Below, piece after piece: positions 11,282 through 23,900 of a stretch of DNA of 64,000 bases (the first letter of the stretch is position 1; each line of letters starts with the position of its first letter). Position numbers and translations under genes: made by a program. The notes below the pieces were generated by a model, which saw only the letters and a list, made by a program, of their open reading frames with translations, made no database searches and was not told the DNA's origin. The DNA comes from Stratiolaelaps scimitus (lineage: Eukaryota > Arthropoda > Arachnida > Mesostigmata > Laelapidae), in contig JABWDB010000047.1 of NCBI GenBank assembly GCA_019614645.1, positions 2,170,001-2,234,000 on the forward strand, given 5' to 3'.

Positions 11282-14093
11282 AGAACTATTTAAACAGAGT
11301 AAGGGCGTTATAGAGCGTTTTTGCTGTTTCTTAAAAATGCAATCACTTTAAACTCCTGCTTACTTCACCTTGGCTTCTTCAGATGAGAACCTATATAATT
11401 AATAGATTACTTTCGATTTAGAAGAAATCTGAAGCCGGTTATTTACTGCATAATGTCAATTTGGCATACTTTCGTTACCCGTGGTAAATTGTCGTATGTA
11501 CCAATCGATTCTACAGGCCCGATTTATGGCTGAAAACATTTATTTGAGCTTAGTTTCGATTTGTATGTGCCCAATGACTGAGCTAAATTGGCGAAATTCA
11601 AAAGGCCAATTTTGCCGTATAACAAATGTGTCGAACCTTCTCATAGAAAGTCAGCTTTTAATTGGCCTCCACCTTTTACACCAGACACATTCCGCTAAAG
11701 GCTAAATATGGTTCATATCGCAAAAGCCTAAATAAGGGTCGTGCCATTCCCTGGTAAATGTAGCAATATATTTGCTAATAAAAATAGTTGCTTGGAAAAT
11801 ACGGTTCCATGTAATTCCATATTTTAATATGTATTTATTTAATCCCTCTAGGGTTAGCAACAGGAAATAATTTTCTCTATCTGTCGTAGCTTATACTCTT
11901 CGCAGTGTTCTGTGGAAGCATTTCAATGGCATGCTTCAAACTACCGTCATCCGTTCGTTCGTGGACCTTGGTCAAAAAAGGGTGTAGCCGAACATGTGTT
12001 TGCTATCGAGTCAGAAAAATGCTTCTTCGATGTCCTGCTTCTTGGGGGGGGGGCGCAAATCGGCCTCTTTTTCGCACCAGCGACGTTCGAACTGATTCCG
12101 CGGGGGTCATTTTATTAATGAGAAACATGACAAAGTGAACGAGTGTGCCCATCGAACTACTGTACGTAAGGTCACCCATTAGCTACCTTATTGGGCATAT
12201 GTTGTTGGCATTGCTGCTCGGACGACGCGGAAGTTTACAGGTTAGTGGACGACTGATAATTGTCGAAAACGGACTACATTTTGTAGAATTTTTTTTAGAA
12301 AATCCGCGTGCCTATGCAGAGAAACAATCGACATGGTTGTTAGGTTTGCAGGCGAATAATAGCATACAACGATGGCTAATCATTCAACGTAGAAGTCAAT
12401 TGTTTGTTTTGATGTTCGTACGTTTTCATTACAGCACTAATCGCGATGTGGGCTCACTCACACAACTCTAAGTGTGTATTTTTAGCGTAAGCGCATTACA
12501 ACGACCGATTACCAAAAGCTGATTCGATTTTGCTTGATTCGAGATCTTCATTCTTTAGTCTTCCAATCGTAACTCCGACCACAGTTTTATCGGTAACCAA
12601 CGCATCATTATCGGTTACTTGCAGTGGTAGTCAATGGTAGCCACTGAGCCAATGAGTGAGCGCTTGACCGCCCAGATTTAATAATACCGTATATTCTGGC
12701 CTCTTAATTAATAACAGTTGCTGTTGACTAACCCAGAAGTAATCAGCCTAGTTAAGCCGATTTCAACGTACACGCGCAATTAGTTTGAGCCATCGAAATA
12801 CCGGGGTACATATATTTGTCTTCTTGCTGCTTTGCAGTCGGTATTTTGATAAGCGTGAACATCACTAGGCTCCGAGGCCAGGCGGACCCCGAGGAAGAGG
12901 ATTTGGCAACAAAAAGCGCTGTAGAAATGGGCAAATTAACGAGAATGTGTTTGCATTTACTTCACGCAGGCTTATACGCGCACCAAATCGCCAGTTCAAT
13001 GTAGTTTTGTCCTTTTTGTTCAGGTACGCCAGTTCAGTGTAGTTTTGTCCTAGCTTTTCGATAAACAGTATGATTAATGCGTGACGATGTTAATTTAGGC
13101 ATGGACTGTTGATTAGTGACATGTCGATATTTGATTCCTAGTGGTTCATTTACATATGAAAATGCCGCTTCGAAAGTGTCTGAATATTCCACGGAAGAGT
13201 TGGGCTCCTTTTGTGCATCGACGATGTCTGACCTTCTACGCTCTATCCCAGTGCATTATTTATTCGTCGTACGCCACGTGCGCATCTACTTACCGTGAAA
13301 TCTACACAGGACGTCATCGGTCGTATCCATGGATAGAGACCAGGAACATTGTTACACGTCACTGTTATCCATAGGCGGTAATGGCATATATAAGCACGGG
13401 TGTGTGACTGCAGTCAGCTTAGGCCAAATTTACTCACAAGCACTAGTATCCCCCTGCTTGGGATTGGAACCACCTTCTATTTGATTGAGCGAAGCATTTC
13501 TTCAACAGTTCACATGATTTTGAAGGTGAAACTGCCGTTCGCATGTCGTCGGCGAGTATTCTCAGACGGCTCCACTAAACTTGGTTCGAATCTTTCCATT
13601 CACAGGAACAGCCATTGTTCGTTATCCGTCCGAGTTGGATTCGACATTCCCCAATTGACACTACCCCGGCAGGTGATTAAACGAACTGCAATCTCTTGGA
13701 AGAGCAACTGCAGCTGGACAGCTCAAAAATCGTAGCGGGGTCACGTGTTGAGTTGCAACTGTCTATGCTTCCCTTAGAAGGGGATGGCCACCTCAATGAT
13801 CAAACTTTCCTTTTTCCTTCCACAGGTCACCGATACATTCGTGACGTTAGGGTATGACTAAACACTGCAACATCAGTTGCTAGCTATTATGCATTTACTT
13901 CATTCATTTTATTCTATCTAAATTTACATAGGAATCACAGTACGCTAAGCGAGAAATCGAATTTGGCTGGCCAAACGAAGCTGATTGACGACGATACCCT
14001 CTTGTCGTTTTGTAACATGCCACAAGGTGGACGAATCATGGACCCGTGGCCCGCTGACCAACTGCAGGCTTGGCAATCCCGCAATCTTTATCC
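11282..14093. other. non-coding stretch, no gene recognised
   Basis: No domain is visible in any frame. A G-run of eight or nine occurs near 12043. A spaced direct repeat is listed separately. Confidence 0.35.
12989..13051 (+). repeat. 25-bp direct repeat, 38-bp spacing
   Basis: The word starting CGCCAGTTCA and ending GTTTTGTCCT occurs at about 12989-13013 and again at 13027-13051, with one A/G difference. This is consistent with a local tandem duplication. Confidence 0.85.
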
Positions 14094-14107
14094 CAGTGGT
14101 TCTCAAC
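14094..14107 (+). mobile_element. hAT-like terminal motif, isolated
   Basis: The word CAGTGGTTCTCAAC matches the terminal inverted repeat typical of many hAT superfamily elements, and is followed by GGTTCGCG about 20 bases later. I did not find the reverse complement within the following several kilobases, nor an 8-bp target duplication. If real, this is one surviving end of a decayed non-autonomous element. Confidence 0.3.
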
Positions 14108-14199
14108 AACAGGCTGTAGGTTCGCGCCAACACAGCCATTCCCTCCCTGCGCCCTTTCCAAGGGGACCCTCTCCACGTTTACCTTCTCTCCCAATTGGT

Positions 14200-16235
14200 G
14201 TTTGCCGCGTCCGCCCCGACCACCGGCTCGAGGATTCAAGGCAAGGAGTATGTGTGTCCGGCACGACTGGAACCTTTACGTTGGCCACGCGCGAAACTTG
14301 AAGCTCATTCACTAACCTCAATGAGCGGGGCGATTGCGAATCCCCTCCCTCAACGCGCCTTTCCCCTGGGATACGTCCTCTCTCTCTCTCTCTCCATCGC
14401 CGCATCTCACCGGTGTGTTCACGTGTGGGAGCCGCCGTGTCGAAGTCAGATCGAAAGGAGGCCTTTTACGGCACGCGTACTCTGTATGCATTGTGTCCAG
14501 TTGGCACGACGAGTCGCAACACTTTGTAGTGTTCAGTTGCGGATTGCGACTTCTGAAAGCTGTCAGTACGAAAATCTCTAGACAAACTGATGATCAGTAG
14601 GTGGATTGAACGATGAGCTGACAACCTTTTTTTTCTTTTGTCATGTGGGTTTGGGCAAAGCTTAATGCGCTACGTCACTCAGTCGTAGTGTGGGACTATT
14701 GTAGGACACCCTAACTCGCTTAACCCGGCTCCCCTATCCCACCGCATTACTTCGGTAGAGCTGACAACCTGGAGACATCGGTCCCTACTTTCTGCAAAAA
14801 AACAGCATACGTTCTAAGGTAGCAAACAAAAAACTACTCACATATATACTTAATAGTAAGATAGTGGATTCGTTGGGACCGAAACGCGCCGAATTTGCAT
14901 CAGAATTGACCCGGAGTGATTCCGACGGACTTGTTTGTCAGCCCCAGAAGTGTAGCAGGTCACGTCAACCCTGCACTGGATCGGCCGAATTTCCATGGAG
15001 ATTGGAACGTCTATAGTGGCGTCCATGAAGCTGAAGAAAATGTTTTCCTCTAAAAATAAAGAGATATAGCAAGCGATAATTGTGCAGACTCTGGGTGGCC
15101 CCAGAAAGCTATGATGTCAGTGCAGAGGCACTGGGAAACTAAGGAAAAAGTGCTCTTCTAGCACGGCAAATGGACCCGTTTGTAAATGTATCTTCGCGAG
15201 GATCAAATGAGGATAATTAAAATTCAACCTGCACAACGTGACCTGTAGTTATCGAAGCATAAACGTGCTATGGATCGTTCGGGAATGATCGTTTAAGAAA
15301 ATACGTTACAGGCCGCCCCAGTGGCAAAGTGGTCCTCCGTTATCCCTAGTGGCCATAGTATCTGGGAGAGCAATAACGTCCTCCTCTATGTACGTCTACT
15401 GATCGGAGTTGCAATAAAAATTGCCCTAGTCGTTTGTCTCCAGCAGTCGCGACAAGCCGTTGACAACTCGTTTTACTAGGCTGGCCGTTAGGATGGAGCC
15501 AGACCTGTCTTAGGTCTAAAAGGGATGCGGGCTAAGAAGGCGTGTGTCCTGCAGGTACTCGTCCTTCCTAAACTTGGCTTTCTTGGCTAGTTTCGCTCGC
15601 TATAGCGCCCGCCCCGCACTGCTGGTGCAGAGGACATCACGTGAAGAAGCTAAAAATGTCACTTATACATACCCTGGCGGTAAAGTATCGACGGCGAGTC
15701 GATCGGCGCCTCGGCCGTTTACTCGGTAGAAGCCAAATGGCCGTCGCCTTTGAGGGAGGGGAAATATATTTTCGTGGGCATTTACATACATATTATTCAT
15801 TTAAATCTGAGAAGTTGTACGCAAGCTTCCATTGTTCACCTTTGTGCATATCTCAGATAGATACTTTGAACTAAACGAATGACAATTATCGACTTTCATT
15901 CGTTCATGTTTGTATGTACTGGGTATCGTATGAAGTGACGCTTTAACAGTGTGATTCATAAACTACTGCTACTACTACTACGCAACAACATCCAGTGCAT
16001 CAGCTTTTGCCGACAATGTATTTCACAAAACGAAAGAGGTGGACATTTTTTCACAACATTGCACACACGAAGAGGAGTTATACGCACGCGAACTCGCTAA
16101 CTATACATCTCTCAAATGGAAAATGAAATAAATAAACACATCTCTGCTGCGCATAAATATACGCCTAGGTAAACCGAGTCCCAGTGGAGGAAGTTACGTC
16201 AGAGACGACGTCAGATGAGGGCCGTCTGAATAACG
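14200..16235. other. non-coding stretch, GC-richer at its left end
   Basis: 14100-14460 is relatively GC-rich with overlapping open frames on both strands, but none is recognisable and (TC)n runs occur at 14380-14395. A polymerase III A-box-like word, TGGCAAAGTGG (15322-15332), has no matching B box downstream. Confidence 0.35.
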
Positions 16236-16465
16236 CCGTGCTATTTTCACTAGATAAATAAAGCGGCGACGTCAAAAACCGCTAGCGACTGTCACTTGCG
16301 TCACCTTGCACCGATAGAGGGAGAGATGACCGCGTCTCTGTCTCTCTCTCGGGAGTGACCATGAAGGTCTCGGCCTGACACCCTGCTTCCAACTGCATGA
16401 CTAATTAATGTGGTATATATATTACGTTATTGTATAAGGCACAGCACAACATGAAATAAAGAATG
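16236..16465 (+). repeat. interspersed repeat family 1, copy B (3' part)
   Basis: This aligns with 4225-4360 in two blocks, 16236-16290 and 16358-16465, separated by about 70 bases absent from copy A that include a (TC)n run. It ends with an ATGAAATAAA element, matching the end of copy A. The shared 3' ends and different internal content suggest a transcribed, retroposed origin with internal indels. Confidence 0.65.
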
Positions 16466-16469
16466 TTTT

Positions 16470-19400
16470 TCCTTTAGGTGAATCTAATAGATTGCTCAGA
16501 GAAAGGCGAAATCTGGCATCTAAACTAAATTTTACGGGCTGACTCTCAGCCAATATTTTTTACGTTTAATAAACCATTAAACATTTAGCTTACTAATTCT
16601 ACACAATTTTATTGTGTTTACCGATTCAATGCACTAATTATGCATTTGGAATTGTCGATTAATTGATATATTAATAATAATAATATATATCGACTATTTT
16701 TGACACGACATAACGGAGGATATATTCGTCGAAGTCGTAGAGAATATAACAGGTTTAGACGATGCTGATTAACTAAATTAACCTTACACGGTTAATGATA
16801 GGCGCGATTGAAGGACAGCGCTATTGATGCCAAGCGTTCGGTCAATTTTCGAGTGAAATTACAACCTTTTTGTCGATTATACATGGGGCATGTAGAATAG
16901 GTCATGTGTAAATAGATTCGATGCTGTGCACATCGTGGATACGTACAACTGCTACCATACAGAATCAGAACATGCACGCCATCAATAGGAAGAGCCGAAT
17001 CCCTTTTTGTTTGTCTAGGGAGTTCCTCAACAGCTGTGCGGGAGCAAAAACTATCCGTTTGGTGCTATTGCTGCTGTTGTAGCAGCTGCCGCAAGCTTAA
17101 GCGACAGCAGGACCGAATTGGACCCGTTGGTCCGCGCCCGGGACAGGCTTGAAGGACACGGTAGAAGAGCGGTGGCAACCATGGGCCTGAGCTGGCTAAG
17201 GCCACATAGGTCAAATTTAGGCGATCACTGTGAGAGCGCATCGTACACAGCCGGCCAAGGAATTGCCGCCTTTGAGAAATCTACACCGCTCGCTTGGCCA
17301 CTGTTGGCCGACAAATTCTCATGACGCGACGCTCTGACACCCCTAGTTATATACGTATTAATAATAATATCATATATATATAATATATAAACTATTATAT
17401 ATAAACTCCGAATGGACTTCTTCGACATTCACTAACCGCTCTGATGCTTGGCTGAGTGATGTGCTCTTCTTGTAAAGGGTCTAAGCCAATGATATAGGTT
17501 CATTCCGTAATACAGCTTTTCATAGTGCATTATATGCTCTTTTGCTTCCACAGGTAACGGTGCCGCTGATCCTCAATTAGAAACACATTCACTTGGCTGC
17601 CGCATTTCATTGGCTCTAAAGTATGACTCCCGAGGACAACGCAAAGTCCCTTTCTCGACTTCCTTTCAAGAGAAAACATTTTAAAAACGGTGAAAACCCA
17701 ATGGCTGAAAGACCGTTGAATTGTTCAGCGATTAAAGGGTCAGAAGATTAGGCTGACCCAATCTAAATGTTACGTATTCAGATACTATACAAGTGGGTGT
17801 GGTGCACATCACAGAATCCCTATGTTTACGCATGGGGATTCTATGATGATACCGCAGATTGGTCCAATATCCATATCGGGTACTCAGAGCAACAATGCTG
17901 TTGTAGATTCAGTTGCATACAGTATATGGTGCTGAACAACTATAAACTAAACAATCAATGTAACCCTTACAATATCAGTTACCAACATATAATTTAACTG
18001 GACGATACAACAGTGATTTTTCTTTGAGCTTATTTTATCCCGTCAAATTCGCGGGTCATGAATCTGTCGTGATATAAGCATACGTATATTCCAGCCATAA
18101 AATAGGATCATGCTGGAAACAATGTCTCGTTTGAAAGTGACCTGACGTTATATTTATTATTCTCGTACACGGAGGCCAACTATAGCAAAAGGCTAATCAA
18201 ATAATCGATTTGTCTTACGAGTCCGTTTAGTCTCTATTTGTGGCCAAACATAAACTCGTTTGGTTATTACAACTTGACAGCCGAACCGCGGTCTTTCTCC
18301 AGCAATGGTAGGTGGTCGGGTCTGCTACCACGTAACACATTTGTTATTTCTACCCGTGGAAAGCGATCAAGGTCCTTTCAAGGAACGGTTGCGGTCGTTC
18401 TCGTTGGTGATGGTGACGTTGTTGGTTGTCCATCGCTCGCACAAGGAAGAAAGGAGACTCACACGATAAATGTTGGTATATGTACTTTCGGTTCCATATA
18501 ATAAGCTATGTTAAATCAATACTGGAATGATAATTTTCTTCTCCAAAAGAACAAGCTACTATATTGAGATCTTAGACAATTCGGGGTGGGGCGAAAGCCG
18601 GTTTGATGGCCGCCGTAAACGTAGTAAAAGGTCTTCGTCCTTTGTCGTCATGGATCATTAATTATTGTACTATATAATATATAGTGGATTTTTTTGTTAT
18701 ACAGTTAATTAAAGATATAATTAAAGGGAAGGGTGGCACTGAAAAGCATTTTGCATGCATGAGAATGCCACTCTATCCGCTTTTGCGTTATGGTGCAAAG
18801 TCCCTTAGCATTGCAACGTTATAGACGTGCCGGGCAAGACGAGACAAATTATCAATATCGGATTTCCTATTGCATTTCAACGGTCTCTGTCTGACTCGCT
18901 GTCAAGGTCGGCGCTATGGGCGACTCTCTGGAGACCGGCTTGAAGCAGAGTGGAGCACTATTTGGCTTCACTCCAGGCAAGTACTGGTTGATCATCAGGG
19001 AGGCTTGCCTGGAAAATCATGATAAACACACGATCCCATATCGCTGACAACGTTAACGAGCTCATGAATATTGCATCGTATATTCTAGAAGATTATGTGC
19101 AAGTGTGGTCTGTTGCGTTGTATCAACAATGTATGTGGGATAATATTCTGTATACGGAACTATACGAATAGTAAACACGTTCGTGCGATATTAAGTTATT
19201 ATTAAGAAGTTAAACTTGTTTAATCGCGCGGCAGTGTTGTGAACTTCACCGGACGTACGGCTCAAGCGAAACTTGTTTGTGCAGAGGACATCTCAAAGCT
19301 GGATCTCAAAGATTTCATGCTCTACTGGCGTCCCTTTATCGCTACGAAGTAAACGCCTTCTCATTGATACGGCAAAGTGGCCTTGAATCGGGTGACTCGG

Positions 19401-20790
19401 CGTCGCCGTTCCGGGTAATCTCTAGTCAATTTATTTGAGAATCATCCTATTTATCTTGGATTATTTTTAGTACATAGATAGCTAGAAACTGCTAGGCCGG
19501 GAGCACACACGGTTGGTTCAGACGGGCCTTTATTTCTCATTTTTGTCACTGCTACTAGTGAGGATTTTTTTACGGCTCAATCTGGCGCGTTGGGATTTCT
19601 TTAGGAATAACACGTTTCTCAATGCAGACGATATTGGTCAAGCTATAAACCCTTAAACTAATGATAGTTATCGCCGTATATAGTCAACTGTGCATTATAT
19701 TGATATATCGTATTATAATCATGTCTGATACTCTGAACAGCTTTCATTAGCCAATATTAGCTATTATATAATTGCCGATAGGATAAGTAAGCATAATTCT
19801 GAAAACGTTATTGTATTTGTGGTTCATTCCTTCACTAAATTGACGTGAACGAATAAATATGGCCTTGGAGACTCTACAGCTCTATCATGAGGAAGGCAGT
19901 TACAAACGAAGACTTGCAGTGTGGAGGGAGATGTGCGTTTACAGATTGAAAAAAAGTATTGGAAGGAGCTACGATAGTGCAGCTAGTCCGCAGAGAAAAT
20001 GAAGAGCACCCACCAGCTCCAGCTGATCAGGGGGCGAAGGCCTTCGGACGAGTAATAGAGGACGGACCGAGGGATAGGGAGGCCTAGATCTGCCTGCCGG
20101 TCCCTGCAAGCTGCGGTCAGAAGTATTCTTCCTGCACAGTTCCTGACAGTGGCCCAAGTCAGCAATCGGTTCGGGGTTTTAGTCGGTGCGAGTCTGACAC
20201 CTCCTAGACGAACACCTCAGATGTGAGGCCAGGTGTACATAACGGATTTTGCCTCCAACCTCATTAAAAAAAGAAAAAAAAAAGTTGAAAAGATAGGCCT
20301 TCAAAATGAAACGATGATTCCTAAGCTTTAAAGCTACTTTTTTTCCCAACTGTGAGCCTATGACCTCATTAACTGTATTATCATGGCCTTGATCTATTGT
20401 GAGTCCGCATGATTTGCCTCCTCGTCACCTGTATGTTTGAAAATGCATCAGATATTCGCACGGATATCAATATGTACCCATGTTGTAAGCTAGGACTAAA
20501 CGCTTAGAATGCATATACTTACTATGCATATACTTACTAGGTCCCGGATTACCCTTATTCTCGTAAAATTTCTATTTTAACTACGACTGACACATATGGT
20601 GACTGTTTAGATTTATTTTGAAAACGATATGTTAAAGGGTACACTGTTATAAGGATTCCGACAGTCAAATTTGGAGCAATTTCTGGCACACGTTTGAAAT
20701 ACGATCGAATTTTTCTTCCAACTACGAACACTTTTCCAAAAGTTCCAATTATTTTTTAAGAATCGGATAATTTTGCTCGAGTATTAGTAA
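16470..20790. other. AT-rich non-coding stretch, no gene recognised
   Basis: 16480-16720 and 17340-17410 are strongly AT-rich. A 15-bp word ending in ACTTACT is tandemly duplicated at 20509-20538. A weak family-1-like string (CATGACG...CTGACACCC) occurs at 17315-17340 but is too short to call. Confidence 0.35.
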
Positions 20791-20792
20791 AA

Positions 20793-20960
20793 TGCTGCCT
20801 GTTAGCGTTGGTTCATTTTTCAGACGTTCGAACGGGCGTGGAGACCTATGGAAGGTGTTCTTTTTTTTTAACGGGATGCAGCCCGTTAGCGTTGGTTCAT
20901 TTTTCAGACGTTCGAAAGGGTGTGGAGACCGATGGAAGGTGTTCTTTTTTTAACACACTT
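20793..20960 (+). repeat. 84-bp tandem duplication
   Basis: Two head-to-tail copies (20793-20876 and 20877-20960) share GTTAGCGTTGGTTCATTTTT, the following CAGACGTTCGAA, and GGAAGGTGTTC. They end in a T-run of nine versus seven. They differ by a handful of substitutions, so the duplication is fairly recent. No ORF or promoter feature coincides. Confidence 0.9.
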
Positions 20961-23900
20961 GGTTTCTTTAAGAGAGACTTATACTGAGGACAGGATTGCG
21001 TAATTTTTTGAGCGTGTCTAAAGAGAAACGTGTGCCCTTTTTCAAACACTTTCCACGGCCTATCCATGACCGATTGCGTAAGCTTTTAAACACCACAGGG
21101 CTACGTGACTTTTCAAGCGCCCTGTATATTACATGTGTCCTTACAGGTTACGTAACTTGTATATTCATCATCATAACCATCGCCGTGGTTTATGAAAACA
21201 CTTCCCTGTGTTCGTGCGTACGCATATGTCCTGCGGAATAATGAAATAATATGGATAAGATATGCAAGTTGCCGCCTTAGCTTTCTTTCACAGTACAGTT
21301 CTTAGCTACTTAGCCACGTCCTGTCTAGGTGAACCAATCAATGAGTGATCGACTACGGTGATGCGAGCTAGTTGCTATTGTTTGTTACCATGTCGATTGC
21401 TATGGGAGGCTTAGTTTAGCGCAGATTTTTTTAAATTATAATATTTGAGTTACTAGCCGGCAATGAGTCCATTCCGGGCCTAGCGTCCTGTGCAGTCATT
21501 AGATAATGTAAGGCTTGGCAACTTTGTCACTGGCCAGGAGGTCAGTAAACCCGTACAGAGGGGCACTACAGCCGCAGCAGTACAATATTTCCTCTGCAAC
21601 TGAATGTCTTCTGTCTCACACTTAAAACACTATTTGGTTTCACTAAACTTAATCACTCAATGTAATATTATACCAGTGAGCCATTAAGCTAACGACATTA
21701 TGTCCGTATCGTATGAAATACAGCCGGTACACCACAATATTGATTGGCTTCCGTACTTAGGTTGAGGTGTCCTATCACAATTGCCAAACGCTCATCTCCG
21801 AGTGTATCCTTTTTACCAAATGGTCGTTTATTGAATCGGATTTGCCTTAGATAGGCTGACTCGCGGATATTGACAAGAGCATGTTTCCTGTTAGATAGCA
21901 GTTGAAGTTTGATCTATCTGAGCTGTCCTTCTCATGATCTGTTTCGAGGTCGACGTCCTGACCAGCCAGCCGTAGCACGGCAGTGCTACAGCTACTGTGA
22001 TGGAACACGTCCCAGAGTTTCCGCCTTCCGTGTGTCTTCAGACAGCGTAATCAAATCACAGATTAATCCATGATTGTATGATAGGTCACAATCTGCCTCG
22101 ATCTAGTTACTTGATAAAGACATACTCGTCTTTTAAGCATCCAAATTTACTACCTCGTATAAAGCTTGACGCTCGACCAAATATGGTAGCAACAATTTCC
22201 TGGAACGTCCTGCCGTCAGCCGTTATGAGAAAGCAGGATGATCTGACATCCTGCAAATGTGAGGACATCCATGTTCCTTGTTCCGGCCCATGTTGTAAAG
22301 GTCGGCCCTTTTGGTAAGCTACTTCGAAGAATCTGTTATCCTTTGGTTGCCAAGCCTGCGAAGAATCTACGCTGCGCCACAAGCTTGATGGCGTTCAAGG
22401 CATACTCGTCTGCCGCCCACGTTTCGCTTACTCGTCCGACAGATATTGACGTGACAATGGCATCTATTTACGATCGTATCACAGTCGCAACATTTCGCAA
22501 ACACGACAACACTTCCACAACAAGTTCGAACGCTGTGGTATTCATTTGCTTTGTGCTTCATCACTCTCGCAAATGCCGCGTAGTGCCATGTGCAGTTCTG
22601 AAAAGCCTATATCCCAAACATCCTACTGATTGTCGGACAAAGACATCCTTCCCTTCGATACCATAATCTTAGCGGCGCACTGGAAACGCAAACGATCATA
22701 TCGCAGTGCAAGTCATATGCCCCCAAAACGGGAGTCGATATAAAAGGACTTATTTAGATAACATCGATTGAAAGCTCCTCTCCATCTGACGTGATACGGT
22801 ATCTAGTTGGCCGCAGTTGAGTTTTGTTTGAAAAGAAGGGAAGGTCTGTTTTGAAGGGCAGTTGCCGAAACCACACTCAAAAATATGATAGCAAATGCCA
22901 GCTCATAGGCTGCTCCAGCCAACGTGGGTACGTGACAGATGCTGCGTCGCGTTTTGGGACGGTTGTTACAACAATGAGATGTGCAGAAGGATTGCGAAGT
23001 GACTGTTCGCAATAGCGAGACGACGTTTAAGTTCACGTATTGTGTACAATGCGTGTGTGGATATATGCCATACGTGGCCCACTAGCTTAGACAAATCACA
23101 GTGGAGCGTTTTTGAAGACCAAGGGGCTTCTTCTGCTTCTTTTAGTGACTTCGGAATGAATAAGGCTCCATGGCCAGCCGTATCATAGCGATCGAAGAAA
23201 AGTCGCGAGACAGTACAATATCGCCGTTGCAAACGGCATATATAGAAAACCTTTGCTGGTTTTGGTGGTGCGTACATCATCTGCAAAGGGAAATAAACGA
23301 GTGTAAGTGTAGTATCGATGTTGCTCTACTTTGTCGGAGAGGGTTTGTACTCTAAATACGCTCTTTCAAAATAAGACTTTCGCCGCTATAACAGATTGTA
23401 CTTACAACTCGGCGTTCTATCAAATACATATCTTCTTGTATATTGTATATACATGTACGCATACTCGACGAAGTTATTATTGCTATGCATAAAAATAAAA
23501 CTTATATCACAATTTTGTTCGTTAATCCAAAGGCGGAATTGAAAATACGCAGGATTGACATTTTCGGGGAATACTTAAATCTATTGTAGTTTGATATAGG
23601 CTCTCGTGAGCAAGCAATTAACTCATTGTCGTTGTTCGTTTTTCAATCAATAAATGGTGACATGAGCCTTGACTGTTCTATTGCCCCTGTGGCTAAACCG
23701 AGTCGTATGGCAATGAGTAGAAATTAGATGAGGCTACGCAGCAAGCAGCCCAATAAACCCGATTTCATTGAAACGTTTTTTAGAATGTCCCTCATGTTGC
23801 ATCAAGATATTTATATACAACGTGTGTAGACAACGCCTTTATTAAAAGTGATCTTTTGTGAGGGTTGAAGGTCAGCAAAGGACACCCTGCTCTGCATTCG

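Noticed and set aside
13963..14600. Several overlapping 80-130 codon frames on both strands
   Set aside because: All share one GC-richer block, none has a domain, and open frames on both strands indicate composition and not coding.
15322..15332. Perfect pol III A-box-like word
   Set aside because: No B box within the expected distance, so neither a tRNA nor a SINE can be supported.
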